DNA from: Acorus gramineus
Lineage: Eukaryota > Streptophyta > Magnoliopsida > Acorales > Acoraceae
Direction of reading: 5' to 3'
DNA length: 64,000 nucleotides
Assembly (NCBI GenBank): GCA_030737835.1
Contig: JAUJYN010000038.1
Coordinates: 744,001 to 808,000 of the forward strand
A model generated the notes under the pieces. It made no database searches and was not told where the DNA came from. It saw only the letters and a program-made list of their open reading frames with translations. The position numbers were made by a program, and so were the translations under genes. Positions 33,688-45,547 of the stretch are shown here, piece after piece; the first letter of the stretch is position 1; each line of letters begins with the position of its first letter.

Positions 33688-35287
33688 TGCTCATACCTAT
33701 ACATTCTCATTTAGGTTAAACTAAATTAAACTAGATGGGAACATGCATGGATCAAGGTTGTGGTAACATATGACATGGTATCTGTGCATGTATGGGCTCC
33801 TATACATGATACATGGATGTATAACCCTAGTATACAATATCTAGCAAGATAGGCAATAACATATACATATATTCAAACAAGCTAATATGCAGTTATGGTG
33901 TCCTAGGGGAGAGCAATGCACGTCAACGTGCATCGAACGCCTCCCAACTGGGTTTGATCGACCCACTCACCGCAACCCGGGTCGTTGTGTGACCGTTTGC
34001 CAAGATCTGCAAGACAAGGGCATCCGCAAAGGTGAGTATAACTACATAAAAGTACTTAAAATTAACTAGAAATGCTTAAGGCATAGACATGCACGCATAC
34101 GGGCACGCACACGTGCAAGTACGCACATACCTGATCCCTCGGGCTACCACGCGCGTGGCCCCTCACGAGTACGCACGTGCATGCACACGCGCACGCACCC
34201 CCTGGATCTGCTGGCACCCAGCCGCGCACCTAGACGCACTACCGCGCGCGTGCCCTTGCGCACTCACGAGCACGGTCCGCGCGCCTGCCAGGGCCTGCGC
34301 GCACCCGGGCACCCGCCCGTACGCGCACGCGCTCGCCTGTGTCCGCCTGCGCGCACACGCGTGCAGACAGATCCTCACGCACGCCTAGCCACTCTAAGCC
34401 CCTCCCCCACCCTCTTGACACACCCTAATCCATAAACCCAACATGCATGACCACCCTAACATCCCCTAGGACAAGAAAACTCAAAGAAAAGAAGGGGAAG
34501 AGCTCACCAAAAGAGGGGGAATGAAAGGGGGAGATTCAGGGGCCCTCAATGCGCCCACGTCCACCTCAACCACCACTACCACCACCTCCTCAGCTTCTCC
34601 ACCAGCCCTTCTTGGCTGAAAACAGGAGATAAAGGGGAGCATAAGAGGGAGCTAGAGAGAAGATAATCAACTACAATAACAACACACACACACACACACA
34701 CCTTTTGTGCTTCTTCTTTCTTGAGCTCCTTCTTCTCCTCCTTGGTCTTCTTATTTTCCAAACAAAAAGGGGAGTAAAAGAGAGTGTGAGAGGGAGAGGA
34801 AGAAGGGGAGACGTGAGAGTTAGGAAGGGAGAGAGAGAGAGAGAGATCAAAGTTCTCACTTGGGGGGGGGGGGTGTTGAGAGCAAAGAAAATAGGGGGGG
34901 TATACCTAACCTAAACTCACCCACTAACAATCTAAATAACCAATGGTTACTTAACAATTAAGTAGGGGGGGGAAGGTTACCTAAGGTTACCACATTCACC
35001 AAAAATATCCTAACACTATGCCTCCCATCAAACCAGTAACGCCCAAAACCCGGATACAGTTCGGAACTGCATAATTTTTAAAACGTTACCGGAATTGGAT
35101 GAAATTTTTATGGGTGATACAAAATGGTACCATGACCCATAATATGCAGTTAGGTTTTCAATTAGAGTACTCGAACTCACGCAAATAGCTAAAATTCTAA
35201 AATTTTAGCAACTCCGATCGAAAAAAGAAAATGGCCAGAAATGGCCCAATTATAACTAATAGGCTAAAAGTGACACATATGTAACAG
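33688..35287 (-). mobile_element. Truncated Tekay-like LTR, minus orientation
   Basis: Ends AAAAGTGACACATATGTAACA, the reversed LTR start of this family. It contains the GC-rich core (about 34090-34385) and a recognisable micro-exon (reversed, about 33970-34005) with CTTGCAG acceptor and GTGAGTG donor, reading DLGKRSHNDPG. The opposite (LTR 3') end is missing. A CA microsatellite (34682-34702), a G run (34862-34873) and a pyrimidine-rich tract lie within. Confidence 0.75.
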
Positions 35288-36059
35288 GTCTACAAGATCT
35301 GCAAAACACAACACAATATATATAAACAATGTGACAACCACAACTCAAATAAATGAATCATAAACATGATCCCTAGCGTAGGACAGTGCGCGGGGTGGGG
35401 CGGGCAGCACGCAATGCACTCCCATGGCAACACAATTTCATGAACAAATATGCTATAACTTCTAAACCCAACCACCAATGGTGCTCAAATCAAACATGAA
35501 GCTACCCGACACATATATAAGCCTACTTCATGAAGACACCAACTCTTAATATTGCCTACATCATGCACAAATAACTCATTGACACAATCGTGTAAAACTG
35601 GTGTATCTATAGCAAATAGCCCTACTATTTGATCTGCACAGCACCAAATACACATACAAAAATTATGAAATAAATCATACACGTTCTCTGAAATGTTGGG
35701 ATCATAATCTGTGAAGACATCGTAACCTGATTTAGCCTCTATATGCTCAAAATAAAATATTTCCAGACACTGGTCAGTTCCCATGTGAATCTGGACAGGC
35801 TATGCAAATCAGGTTATAACTTACAATGCAGATAATAAAATGACACCAAATTTCATATATAGTAGCTAGACACATGAAGGATTATATCACATGATGACAC
35901 AATCCCAAGAATATGCCTCTAAATACTAGTTCCACAAAGATCTTAAGAAGACATAAATCTGCCTTACTACAACACAAAACCACCACCATCCATGCATAAA
36001 CACAAACACCTCATGTGCAGCAGCAATTACACATAACAACAGTCCCCTAACAACACCCA
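35288..36059. other. Unassigned spacer
   Basis: AT-rich, no recognised gene. A 99-codon minus-strand reading frame (35485-35784, starting MGTDQCLEIFYFEHIEAKSG) has ordinary composition but no motif I recognise and no supporting neighbour. Confidence 0.3.
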
Positions 36060-36390
36060 CATGTGCTACAAAACCAGAAAAGAAGAGTGAAAGGCTTACC
36101 AAGAGAGGGGGAGGGAAAGGGGGAGGTGTGGGGGCTCTTGAACGCACCCACGACCACCACCACCACTACCACCACCTCCTTTGCTTCTCTTCTTCATGGT
36201 TGGACCAAAGGGAAGGGGGTAAAATCGGAAAACCTTAGAGGCTAGGGGAGGAGGAGAGGGGGAAGACAACATCAACACATGCACACACTAACCTTGATCA
36301 ATTCCTCTTCTTGCTCCTCCATTTTCTCCTTCATGTTCTCCTTCTCCTTCTCCTTCTCCTTCTCCTTCTTCTTTGTGGCATTTTAACAAA
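36060..36390 (-). repeat. Short LTR-leader fragment
   Basis: AAGGCTTACCAAGAGAGGGGGAGGG through GGGGGCTCTTGAACGCACCCACGACCACCACC parallels 34490-34580 and 11815-11900 inside LTRs of the Tekay-like family. It includes the reversed donor-like CTTACC. A CTCCTT microsatellite (about 36320-36370) follows. No ends or target duplication seen. Confidence 0.5.
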
Positions 36391-38207
36391 CACATGGGGA
36401 GTGAATAGTGCCCTCCCAATGGTTGATGGCTCTTATTACAAAGAGATACAACCACGAAGTTTTACATTTTTACTTTTATAGTGAAAGTTATAAAAAAATC
36501 ACATCAAACGAATCACAGTCCTTCCAATCACTCAGATTAGATCATGAAGAAGAGCAAACATGATGGACAAAATAGACCGAACAACATATGCAGGTGTGTT
36601 GAATGAGATTGACACACTGGTTGACTTTGATTTTTGGTGAAAAGTGGACCCAGATGGTCTTGTGAAGATGTCACTCACTATTTTTTTTACAAAAATAAAA
36701 AACACTCCGAGATCTTTTTATCGAGTCTGGATCTAGCCAGACTTGGATTTGGATAGCGCCTTCAATATCGATCTGCACAACCTATAAATTGAACTATGCA
36801 GCCTATAAATTAAATTGCACAGTCAATTGACAATTGTTGGGTACATGTGCAACTCTTTTATTGGATTCAGTTAGGACTGGGTTTGGTCAGTACCATCAGT
36901 ATCAAATAAGAGAGTGCAATCAATACCCAACAATTGGCTGTGCAATTTGATTCATAGGCCGTGTAGTTCGATTCATAGGTTGTGTAGCTTGATACTGATG
37001 GTACTGATCAAACCCACTCTAACCCTTGACTTATCCAAGTGTCTACAAGGAAACTTTCGAGTGGATCAGTATAAACACTCGAAGCATTAGTCCTTGCCTT
37101 GAAGGATTTGGGATATCTCTATAAGCAAAAAAAATGTGTAGAGATCTTCATATTATCATTGTAATATTTTGCTTCTCCAACAAGGCTTTTAAACTTTGCT
37201 ATAGTTAGTTAGTGGTTGGAAGAAATCAAAGAATATTCACCTTGAAATTTCACTTTTCACTTTCTTCCGTCCAACAAAACACCCTTCAACCTTTGGAGAG
37301 GATTAACCGATAGACAACCTCTGAAAAGTGAAAACCCTAAATCCTCTTCTTTAACAACCGCATCAACATATGGCGTGTCGGACCTCCTGTCGGTATGGAT
37401 TTCTAAAAATGACTTTTTGAATGTGGAGATGGGAGTGAAATCCGGGTTTCTTCAGGTTTGGTTCCAGTACGCGCACGGCATTCCAAATCGCCACTCGAGG
37501 GATCGTCCAAGGTTGCACGATGATGTTGGTGTGATCACCACTTACTTTTCCTGAAAAGTGAGAAAAGATGGTACTCCTTTGTCACTCGCCTTCAATAGGG
37601 GATGCGGATTCTCCTCTCAAGGATCACGCGGCCAGCCGTGCCTTGAGGTGGTGGGGTTCATTTATTAGTCTTTAAAAACTGATAGAGAGAGATGATAAGT
37701 TAGGATGATAGAGTTAACAATGAGATGTTGTGAATGCTGCCATAAATCAATAGAACAGGGTTTTGAGAGTGATACAACAACCAACCAACTCAATTCACAC
37801 AATTGAGTTCATCGATGATTTGAGATGTTTATTATTTTTGTCCAAACTCTAAGGGTTCTACCATTCCAAGGTTGGAAAAGGGTGTTAAAGAGTCGCTCCC
37901 GCTCTTTGAGTCTATCGGAGTCGCTCTTTGAGATGTGGAGGCGAGAAGAGGGTTCGCGGAGGCTCTAATTTTTTGCGCATGGTCTCGTGTCCTTGAAGAA
38001 GGGGAGCGAGTTCACTATAGGGAGGCATGGGGGGTCTGAGCATGATAGTTACAAAAGACTCGTAACCCGGTCTGAGCCTCTCAACATGGAAAAAACCTTT
38101 CGTCGATCATCGATAGGTTTGTCGATGGATGCCAAATCATTACAAATACTATTGAATTTGCAAATATATTGAAAAATAGTAGAGGAACCTTTTGTTAACT
38201 TAGAATG
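36391..38207. other. Spacer with interleaved inverted repeats
   Basis: No gene recognised. Arms at about 36795-36842 pair with 36924-36960 (GTACCCAACAATTG-type sequence), and arms at about 36878-36905 pair with 36989-37015 (GATACTGATGGTACTGATCA-type). The order is A, B, A', B', so it is not one simple hairpin. Nothing else supportable in this stretch. Confidence 0.5.
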
Positions 38208-38643
38208 CTATTGATTTAGATAGAATTCCCTCTGTTGTGATTCTTGAGCAAATGGATCCTCAAGAGCTTGCCATGCCTCGATAGATGACAAGATCCTGAT
38301 GACGAGAACAAGTATGTCATCATCAAATGTTTCCTTAATCCAATTGCGAAGAAGACGATCGGAGCACCTCCAAGCTGAATAATCTAGATTTTCAGTGGTG
38401 GTTTTCCCTATTTTTAATGGTTGGTATAGGCATGACATACTCACCGTTGATAAATCCAGTCGATTCTTTGCTTTCAATAAGGCCCATGAATTGAGTTTTA
38501 TAGAGAAGAAAATTGGATTGTGAAAGTTTGATAGAGACAAAGTTTGTGATGCTGAATGTAGCAGGGTAAGGGTATTTTTTTATGGTGGTTGCCATAAAAA
38601 CTAATTTTGAGATGAGATGTAGAGTTAATGGAGAGCTAGACAA
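38208..38643 (-). pseudogene. Ty1/copia gag N-terminal relic
   Basis: Frame 1 reads FVSIKLSQSNFLLYKTQFM and STGFINGE. After a frameshift, frame 2 reads NLDYSAWRCSDRLLRNWI, then SSIEAWQALEDPFAQES. Together these follow the copia Gag pattern (IKL..NF..W..Q....L...L.GF.dG, then AW..D..L..WI, then W..L...F...S). A minus-strand primer site (38694-38705) lies 50 bp upstream of the ATG and ends at what would be the LTR, from 38706 upward. No pol was found. Confidence 0.65.
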
Positions 38644-38693
38644 AGAAGAAGAAGATGTTTATGAAAGAATAAGGAATAGCATAATCAAGAAGA

Positions 38694-38705
38694 GCTCTGA
38701 TACCA
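38694..38705 (-). promoter_or_regulatory. Primer binding site of the copia relic
   Basis: On the minus strand TGGTATCAGAGC directly follows TTTTCA, as expected for an LTR ending in CA next to an initiator-Met primer site. The LTR would extend from 38706 toward 39100; its outer end is not defined. Confidence 0.55.
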
Positions 38706-39109
38706 TGAAAAGATTTTGTATAAAATGGGATATGCCAAATCAAAGTTGGCATTCCATTGATAATTCCCTGATAATTTTAAGAGCTCTACCACACAGGCCC
38801 CATTATATAAGCCCCACTTATAGGCCCCATGAGGTGTCAAGTTTTTATTGGTTGCCTAGTTGACCTTAACAAAAAGGCAAAAAAGAAAAGTGCAAAATTA
38901 CCCCTATTTAAATCACACGTTCACATGTCAAACCCTTCTATTTTTGTGTACGGTTTCTTCTCCCTAAACACATCCCAAAAAAGTCTAACTGTTTTTTTTT
39001 AAATCAGTAACTTAAAAAAATCACTTTGGCCAACCTGCTCATCTTCGACGAACGGCGTCACCAATACTGGATTCCTTTCGTCGCTCTCTATCATATGAGA
39101 GGAGGTTTG

Positions 39110-42100
39110 TGTCACGCCCCAGGGCGGCTGTCCCCGGGACGCGGCAGGTGTATATATCATATCAGAAGCCTACACATGAGGTCAAATACATATACTCTAA
39201 ACCACAGATAAAAATGACAACATAGATAAAACAAGGCTGACATAATATATACACAATATAGCGGAAGCTAAAAACTGAGTCTGTAATCAAAACATATTAC
39301 AGACTCGATACACAATCATACGTCCTGTGAGAGCCAATATACATAGCAACAACTGAATATATACAGACGCGTGCCAAGCACGGAAATAAAATACATACAG
39401 TCAAGAAAAGGGATGCTGATAGCCTCTGGCACTCGCGGACGTAGCGCTGCTCCGCTACTGAAGGAATCCCTCGGAAAGCTCCAACTGCTGCTCCGGCTCC
39501 AGCTCAGGCTCAGTGACCACTGGGGAAAAACATATGTGAGGGGTGAGCCACACGCTCAGTGAACAGCACAACCCATGCATCACAGACCATATTTACTACA
39601 ATTCTATTATTTATCCAACCTCTAAAAGGCATAACAACATAATCCAGTGGTTCGTACTTCACCGAACCACCACACCCTCACCCTCACCCATCAATGGGTG
39701 ACATAGGCTATTGGGACTGATAATCATCCATTCACAAATCCAGTAGGTCGCTCATCGCCAACCCACTACACCCTCACCCTCACCCTACCACGGGTGACAT
39801 AGGATTTTGGGACTGACTAGGCTGTTGGTCACCCTTGGTCAACCGATAGTCTCTCCTCCACTCCGTAGGCCGCTTGGTCTCCACCCACAACTTCAGCACA
39901 GTCCGAAACCAAATCAGGAGGTGCCTACTGATGTGGGTCCTCCGAAGGACGGCCTTTCTAACGCTGGGGGTAGCCTCTACCGGATCCAACGCAGGGAACA
40001 GAACAGCCTATCCATACGCATATGATCCACTCGGATCCGCCGACAACACATCTCTACCACTCAAATGTCATGAACTCTTCAGAGTTCCTCCAGGTCGCAT
40101 ATCCAAGATGCGGGGAATAAGTACAATCAAAAGCAATGTTGGAATATCATTCGGGGAAAGAAACTCGGGAGTGCGGCGTGAGTTCCTGATACAGGATACC
40201 CCGACAACCAAACAAGGAACACGGAGTATCCTAACACGGGTCTCACCGCTGTCCTCGCAAGGCCCCTCCCCTATAATATTCACTAATATGCTAATAATCA
40301 TACCAATCATGCAACATTACTTATAATATTATTGGGACTAGAAACCTTGGGAGGGCAGCATGAGGTCCCGATACAGGACACCCCGACAACCAAACAAGGA
40401 ACACGGAGTACCCTAACACGGGTCTCAATGTTGACCTTGCAAGGCTCCTCCCGATAATATTATCTAAGGCATGCGATTTAACATACACTAGCATTTAATT
40501 TAATAAATAAACTAGTAGGACGCATACATAGGCCGAGGTTTCCTAACATGAAACAGGGGACATGGTGCATGGCTCATACACATATCCTAAGGGTGCAAGT
40601 CCCTAACATACAAGTCTAGGGTAGCATGCATTCTACATTTAAATCATGCAAGCATGGAATACATATTACAACAGGTTAATATACATCCATGACGCCCCAG
40701 GAGAGGTCGGTATACGCCCAAGTGCGTATAACGCCCCTCTACCGGGTTGGATTGTCCCACTCACCTGTATCTGGGTCGTCGCGCGACCGCCCGTCTAGAT
40801 CTGCAAGATAGACATTCAATATGGTGAGTCAAAATCCACAAATACCCCAAAATACCCAAAAATACATTAAACATACTCTAAAAATACCCCATACTCGGGC
40901 AAACGTACATACGGCACGTACGCACGTTAGCCCGAGCACTCCGGCTCACTCCCGCACCACCGGCAACCACCCGCACGGCCACCCGACCCCTCGGGTGTGC
41001 CGCCGCGCCTCAGCCCGCGCGCCCAGGCGCCGCCGGGCCCCTGCCCGCCGCCTTGGACCCGCAGCCGAGCCACCCGGTGCGCCGCCGCCCACTGCGCCCC
41101 GCCGCAGCAGCCCGCGCGCACCCCCGCTCTCCCCGCGCACACCACGCGAACACGCCGCACGCCCCGCGCGCACCGCCAGCTCCGCCCCGCGCGCACCCCG
41201 CGCGCACCGCCAGGTCCGCCCCGCGCGCACCACTAGCCACCTCGCCGCGCCCCGCGCGCACCCCGCGCGCATCCTGCACGACGCCCCGCAGCGGTGCCCA
41301 GCGCCCAGCACCCTCGGCCAGCACCCGGTACCCGTGACCCAGCGCCCAGCGCTCAGCGCCCAGCACCCGGGACCCTCACCCAGCGTCCACGCGCACGCCC
41401 GCTCAACACGCGCCCAGCGCGCCTGGCAGCCCGCGCCCAGCGCGCCTGCCAGCCTGCCCGCGCTGCTGCCGGCGTTGCCAGCCTGCGCGCGTCGCCGAGT
41501 GGCCCGAGCACCGCTCGCCTGCACGCCTAGGGCACTGCCCGCCTGATGCCCGAGCGCCCCTGCCCTGCTCGCCTGCGCGCCCTGCCTGCTCGCCCGGCCT
41601 GCCAGCGCGCACAGCCCAGCAACATGCTCCGCACGCCTCTCCCTGCACCCCCCGAGCGCACGCCCGCGCGCGCACCCGCGCGCACGCGCTCGCACGCCCA
41701 GCAAACTGGTGCACCTGCTGCCTACCGCACGCCTGAGTGCCCTGCGCCCCATGCGCAGCACCCGCGCGCGCCCCGCCCTCACGGCCATCACCCCCAGCAC
41801 CGCCCAGCTCCAGCCGCTCGACTAGCACGCCCAGCGCCTGCAGCACCACCCGAGCGCACGCCGCGCGCACGCCTGCGCGCACGCACCCGCACGCCCGACC
41901 ACCTGGTGCCCTACGCTGCTGCGCCTGCTGCCAGCGCTCCCGGGACAGCCACCTCACCTACCCGAGCAGCCTAGCTCCCTTACCCGAGCACCCACTCACC
42001 ACCACCGGCCACCCACGGCCTCCAACCACCACCCCAGCCCTCCGACGGCCACCCACCGCCTCCGACCACCACCCAACCTCATTTCCCACCTCCTAACATC

Positions 42101-42723
42101 CATCTAAACAAGAAAAGAGGGGAAAATAGGGCTTACCAAGGGAGGAAGGGAAGTCCGGACGCTCTCCGCGCGCCGAAACCTTTCCCAAAGGTCCTCTTAC
42201 GCCCCGATCTACCACGGCCTTCGAACCGGGCCAAAACAGAGGAGAAAGAGAGGAGGTCGGAGTGGCTATACTTGTCGGAAAAGGGATTTGAAAACACCGG
42301 AGTGTAGATCGGGACCCGATCTACACTTCTCGCGCTTTAGGTTTTAGGGTTTGAGGGGTCTAAGGGCCTCTAATGGAAGAAAAAGAGAGAGGGAGGAGAG
42401 AGAGGGATTTGGTAGGGATGATGAATAGTGACATAAGATATTTTCTCACCCGTATTTATACCAAGTCACTTGAAAACCCAGATACGCCCCAGAACTGCGA
42501 AATTTCAGAAACGTTACCGGAATTCGATGAAATTTTCGTGAGAGGCCTAAAACGGCACCAGGACACCAAATATGCAGTTAGATTTCCAATCGGAGTCCTC
42601 TAGCTTAGGACGATGGCTAACAGTCCAAAAATTTGCGGTTCCGATCGAAAACCGGTAAAAACCGAAAAACTGCCAGAATGCTCCAACAGTTACCAGCAGG
42701 CTAAAAGTGACACATATATAACA
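39110..42723 (-). repeat. 3' LTR of the minus-strand element
   Basis: TGTCACGCCCCAGGGCGG to GACACATATATAACA. Carries the micro-ORF exons (39455-39519 and 40765-40800, minus strand), two module copies (about 40150-40265 and 40335-40450), the GC-rich core (about 40915-42070) and the 25-nt palindrome (42302-42326). Confidence 0.9.
39455..40800 (-). other. Putative spliced acidic micro-ORF in the minus-strand 3' LTR
   Basis: Exons 40800-40765 and 39519-39455 join in frame: DLDGRSRDDPDT, G-to-V junction codon, VTEPELEPEQQ, LELSEGFLQ, stop. In the partner LTR (exons 47233-47198 and from 45957) a single-base deletion breaks the last ten codons and one Asp has become Gly. Confidence 0.42.
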
Positions 42724-42744
42724 TTCTTCCCCCCTTAGGAAATT

Positions 42745-43000
42745 TTGTCCTCAAAATATGCAAAAACATCTAGGAGGGGAAAAGATGCGTCACACCTGGC
42801 ATCCCTTGAGCTCCTATGTGTCCTTAACACCGGAACGGTGCTGCCATCGCACCTCGACCAACTGGACGGTCTTAGTGCAGAGCCTCCTCACGCGGCGGTC
42901 CATGATCTCAATCGACTGCTTCACGAATGACTATCCGGCTCAGAGACGAGCGGCTCGAACGGGATGACGTGGGCAGGATGGCGGACACACCTTTACCCAA
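42745..43000 (-). pseudogene. Integrase C-terminus / chromodomain relic
   Basis: Minus-strand sequence corresponds to 62580-62801: DPAHVIPFEP- and LRTKTVQLVEVRWQHRSG-like segments with frameshifts, ending next to the polypurine tract. Confidence 0.65.
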
Positions 43001-43260
43001 CTGCGAACCCACCACTCCAAGATGGAGAGGTAAGAATTGGCGCTGAGGTGAGCCTCCGAGTAAACTCCAGGAAGCTCTCCTCGCAAGACGGGGACCACTC
43101 GAACCGGACATCCTTCCGAGTAAGGCGGTTAAGAGGAACAACTATCTTCGAGAGTCCCTCGTCAAGCTTCCTGCAATAACCCTCCAACTCGGGAATTTCC
43201 GAATCCTTGCGGGGTTCGACGGCCTACGCCAATTCGACATAGCAAGCGTCTTACCCGGGT
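43000..43260 (-). pseudogene. RT thumb / RNase H relic
   Basis: Reads [60 protein letters not shown] on the minus strand and stops where RNase H should continue. Confidence 0.72.
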
Positions 43261-43369
43261 CCACAGATATGCCTTTACCAGAAACCACTCAGCCCAAAAG
43301 GCCTTAACCTCTAACCAAACTCGCACTTGATCTCTCATCTATCTGATGCTTCCATGGTATCCCTTGTCT

Positions 43370-44000
43370 GGGAAAAGAAACCTCGGGAGGGCACCATGAA
43401 ATCCCGATATAGGATACCCCGACAACCAAACAAGGAACACGAAGTACCCTAGCCCGGGTTTCAACGCTGACCTCACAAGGCCCCTTAATCCAGAAAGGAA
43501 CACTTGAAGAAGACATCATTTTAAAATAACACATCTAACCTCTCTAGATCACCTACATCTAGATGATAGCACAACGATGTCCTTCAACATCAACAACAAG
43601 ACCGGACCCAACATCATTGGGAACGGTCCAACAGAAACTGGGTCACGAGCGACTTGTCTTCGCCTCATCCACACCCTCACTCCCGAAAGGAGACATATTG
43701 GGACTTTGGGAGAGACTTGGACTGCTCTCTACCCCTGGTCCACCGGTAGCCTCTCCCCGCTCCGTAGCTCGCCTGGTCCTCTGACCGGGAGCCTGTCTAA
43801 CGCCGGGGCTGTACTACGCGGATCCGACGAAGGGGAGAGCGATTCCACGCTCGCGACACCATTCAATAATCTCTTACCGGGTAGCCCCTACCTAGCATAC
43901 CCCAAATTCAGTACCCCTCCGACTGCATCGGTGGTACCTACTGATGGGAACTCTCTGCCAGGACGGCCAAAACCCGGCTTCCTTAACCCAAACAACCACT
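43370..44000 (-). other. LTR-derived insert replacing protease and RT palm
   Basis: Same insert as at 24490-25130. On the plus strand, 43550-43880 aligns with 9640-10060 of the solo LTR 8961-12643 (shared CATCTAGAT, GATGTCCTTCAACATC, AAGACCGGACCCAACATC, GTCTTCGCCTCATCCACACC, CTACCCCTGGTCCACCGGTA). Confidence 0.75.
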
Positions 44001-44012
44001 CTTAATACTCAC

Positions 44013-45428
44013 TCATCCGATACCCCACACACTTGCACAATAACCACCAACTACACACACATCTATCCTTATACTAGAGAGCTGGGAACACAAGATGATA
44101 CCTCGAACCATGACACCCGAAGGCTGCGCCTCCTCGGCCGTAAGCGCTGCAACTCTGCCTTGAACCAACCGCGGCTGAGGAGCAGGGGCACGCCTCGCCG
44201 GCTGCACTGGCTGCTGCTGACGCTGAGGCTGCTGCTGCTGCTGCTGGCGCGGAAGCTGCTGCTGCAAGAACTGCGGCTGCTGAGGTGGCACTCGGGGTCG
44301 GCCAGCATCAGAGCAATGGTATCTGATATGCCCGATGCGCTGACAATGGAAGCAGCGCCGCTTCTCCGGCCGCACGGACTGGATGGGCACTGCTGCAATG
44401 GGTGCTGGATCCCACACTGGCACCGCATCTGCTGGAGGAGAGGAAGCCGCTGACTGATCGAAACGGGGCCTCTTCCTCTTGCGCTGCCCCTGGTCCCGAC
44501 TCCCGGAAGGGCCCTGATCTGCAGAAGGGGTCGGAACCGTCACCATGATCCTGAGATCTCGCTCGACTGTCTTCGCCCGAGACACCAAGTCCGAGAACCT
44601 CGAGAATGCCTGGGAGGTGACGTGCACCCTGATAGCGCTGCTGAGACCCATCTCAAAACGACGACACCGCGTCTCCTGGTCTGCTACCAAGGCTGGAGCG
44701 AACCTGGAAAGCCTCGTGAAGCGCGTAGAGTAGTCAGCGACGGACATAGTGCCCTGAGTCAGCTGCTCAAACTCCCGCTCCACTATCTGGCGCGACGAGA
44801 ATGGGAAATACTCCTCCAAGAAATGCCCCTGGAAACCCGCCCATGTGAGCCGCGCCACTCCCTCGGGGACGTCCACCACTCGGGTAGCCCACCAGTCGGC
44901 GGCGTCACCCTTCAGCATGAAGGTGGCCAAGGCGACTCGCTGGCGATCGGTGCAAAGCATGGCCGCGAAAATGGTATCCACCTCCCTCAACCAACGCTCT
45001 GGTGCAAGAGGATCTGCCGACTGCCCATGAAACTCGGGAGGATGGAGCTTCAGAAAGGCGCTGAGGCCGCTCTGCCGCACTCGCGCTGCCGCCTCTAGCT
45101 CCTCCTCCCTCTGCAGGGGATCCTCAACTCTCACTGCCGGAACTGCCACAGGAACTGGGGGTACATCGGGTACCACAGGCGGATCTGTCACCAAGGGGAC
45201 CGGCGGAACTGCCTCGTGGGTCACCCTCAGCTCCTGAATCTCTCTAGCCTGCTCTGCCATCATCCGCGTCTGTGTCTCCACCAAATCAGCCAACCGAGCG
45301 AAAGCACGCTCCCAAGCAGGTGGCTTCTGCGTCAAGGGCTCTCCGGTAGCATCCTCGTCTCTGGTAGGTCCGGAAACCTCCAAAGACCGAGAGGGACCTC
45401 GTCCGCGCCGTCCTCTGCGAGGAGGCAT
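44013..45428 (-). CDS. gag: Gag polyprotein of the Tekay-like element, 471 residues, intact through the zinc knuckle
   Basis: Structural Gag of an LTR retrotransposon, which packages element RNA in cytoplasmic particles. Start MPPRRGRRGRGPSRS at 45428, 119 bases from the LTR. A basic N-terminus leads to a helical stretch (residues 37-70), then the retrotransposon Gag domain (about 125-290, with WLREVDTIFAAM, ATFMLKGDAADWW and TRFTRLSRFAP). A basic patch RKRKRPRF (317-324) and one CCHC zinc knuckle follow (CFHCQRIGHIRYHC, residues 359-372), then a Gln/Pro-rich tail. After GRVAALTAEEAQPSGVMVRG, where protease normally continues in frame, the sequence turns into VVGGYCASVWGIG and a stop, so protease is lost. 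The frame itself is open, so this copy could supply Gag. Confidence 0.88.
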   Translation of the reverse strand: MPPRRGRRGRGPSRSLEVSGPTRDEDATGEPLTQKPPAWERAFARLADLVETQTRMMAEQAREIQELRVTHEAVPPVPLVTDPPVVPDVPPVPVAVPAVRVEDPLQREEELEAAARVRQSGLSAFLKLHPPEFHGQSADPLAPERWLREVDTIFAAMLCTDRQRVALATFMLKGDAADWWATRVVDVPEGVARLTWAGFQGHFLEEYFPFSSRQIVEREFEQLTQGTMSVADYSTRFTRLSRFAPALVADQETRCRRFEMGLSSAIRVHVTSQAFSRFSDLVSRAKTVERDLRIMVTVPTPSADQGPSGSRDQGQRKRKRPRFDQSAASSPPADAVPVWDPAPIAAVPIQSVRPEKRRCFHCQRIGHIRYHCSDAGRPRVPPQQPQFLQQQLPRQQQQQQPQRQQQPVQPARRAPAPQPRLVQGRVAALTAEEAQPSGVMVRGIILCSQLSSIRIDVCVVGGYCASVWGIG

Positions 45429-45530
45429 ATCAGCACCCTAAGAAAACCAGACACTAGGATCAGAATACTCATATCGAAATCCTAGGACTCATCTCTACGA
45501 AAGGAAAACTATTGGCTCTGACAGGACCAG

Positions 45531-45542
45531 GCTCTGATACCA
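45531..45542 (-). promoter_or_regulatory. Primer binding site, initiator-Met tRNA type
   Basis: Reverse complement of TGGTATCAGAGC, five bases inside the LTR boundary at 45548. Confidence 0.85.
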
Positions 45543-45547
45543 ACTTT

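Noticed and set aside
35485..35784. 99-codon minus-strand frame as a possible gene
   Set aside because: No motif, no splice context and no promoter signal; AT-rich spacer gives such frames by chance.
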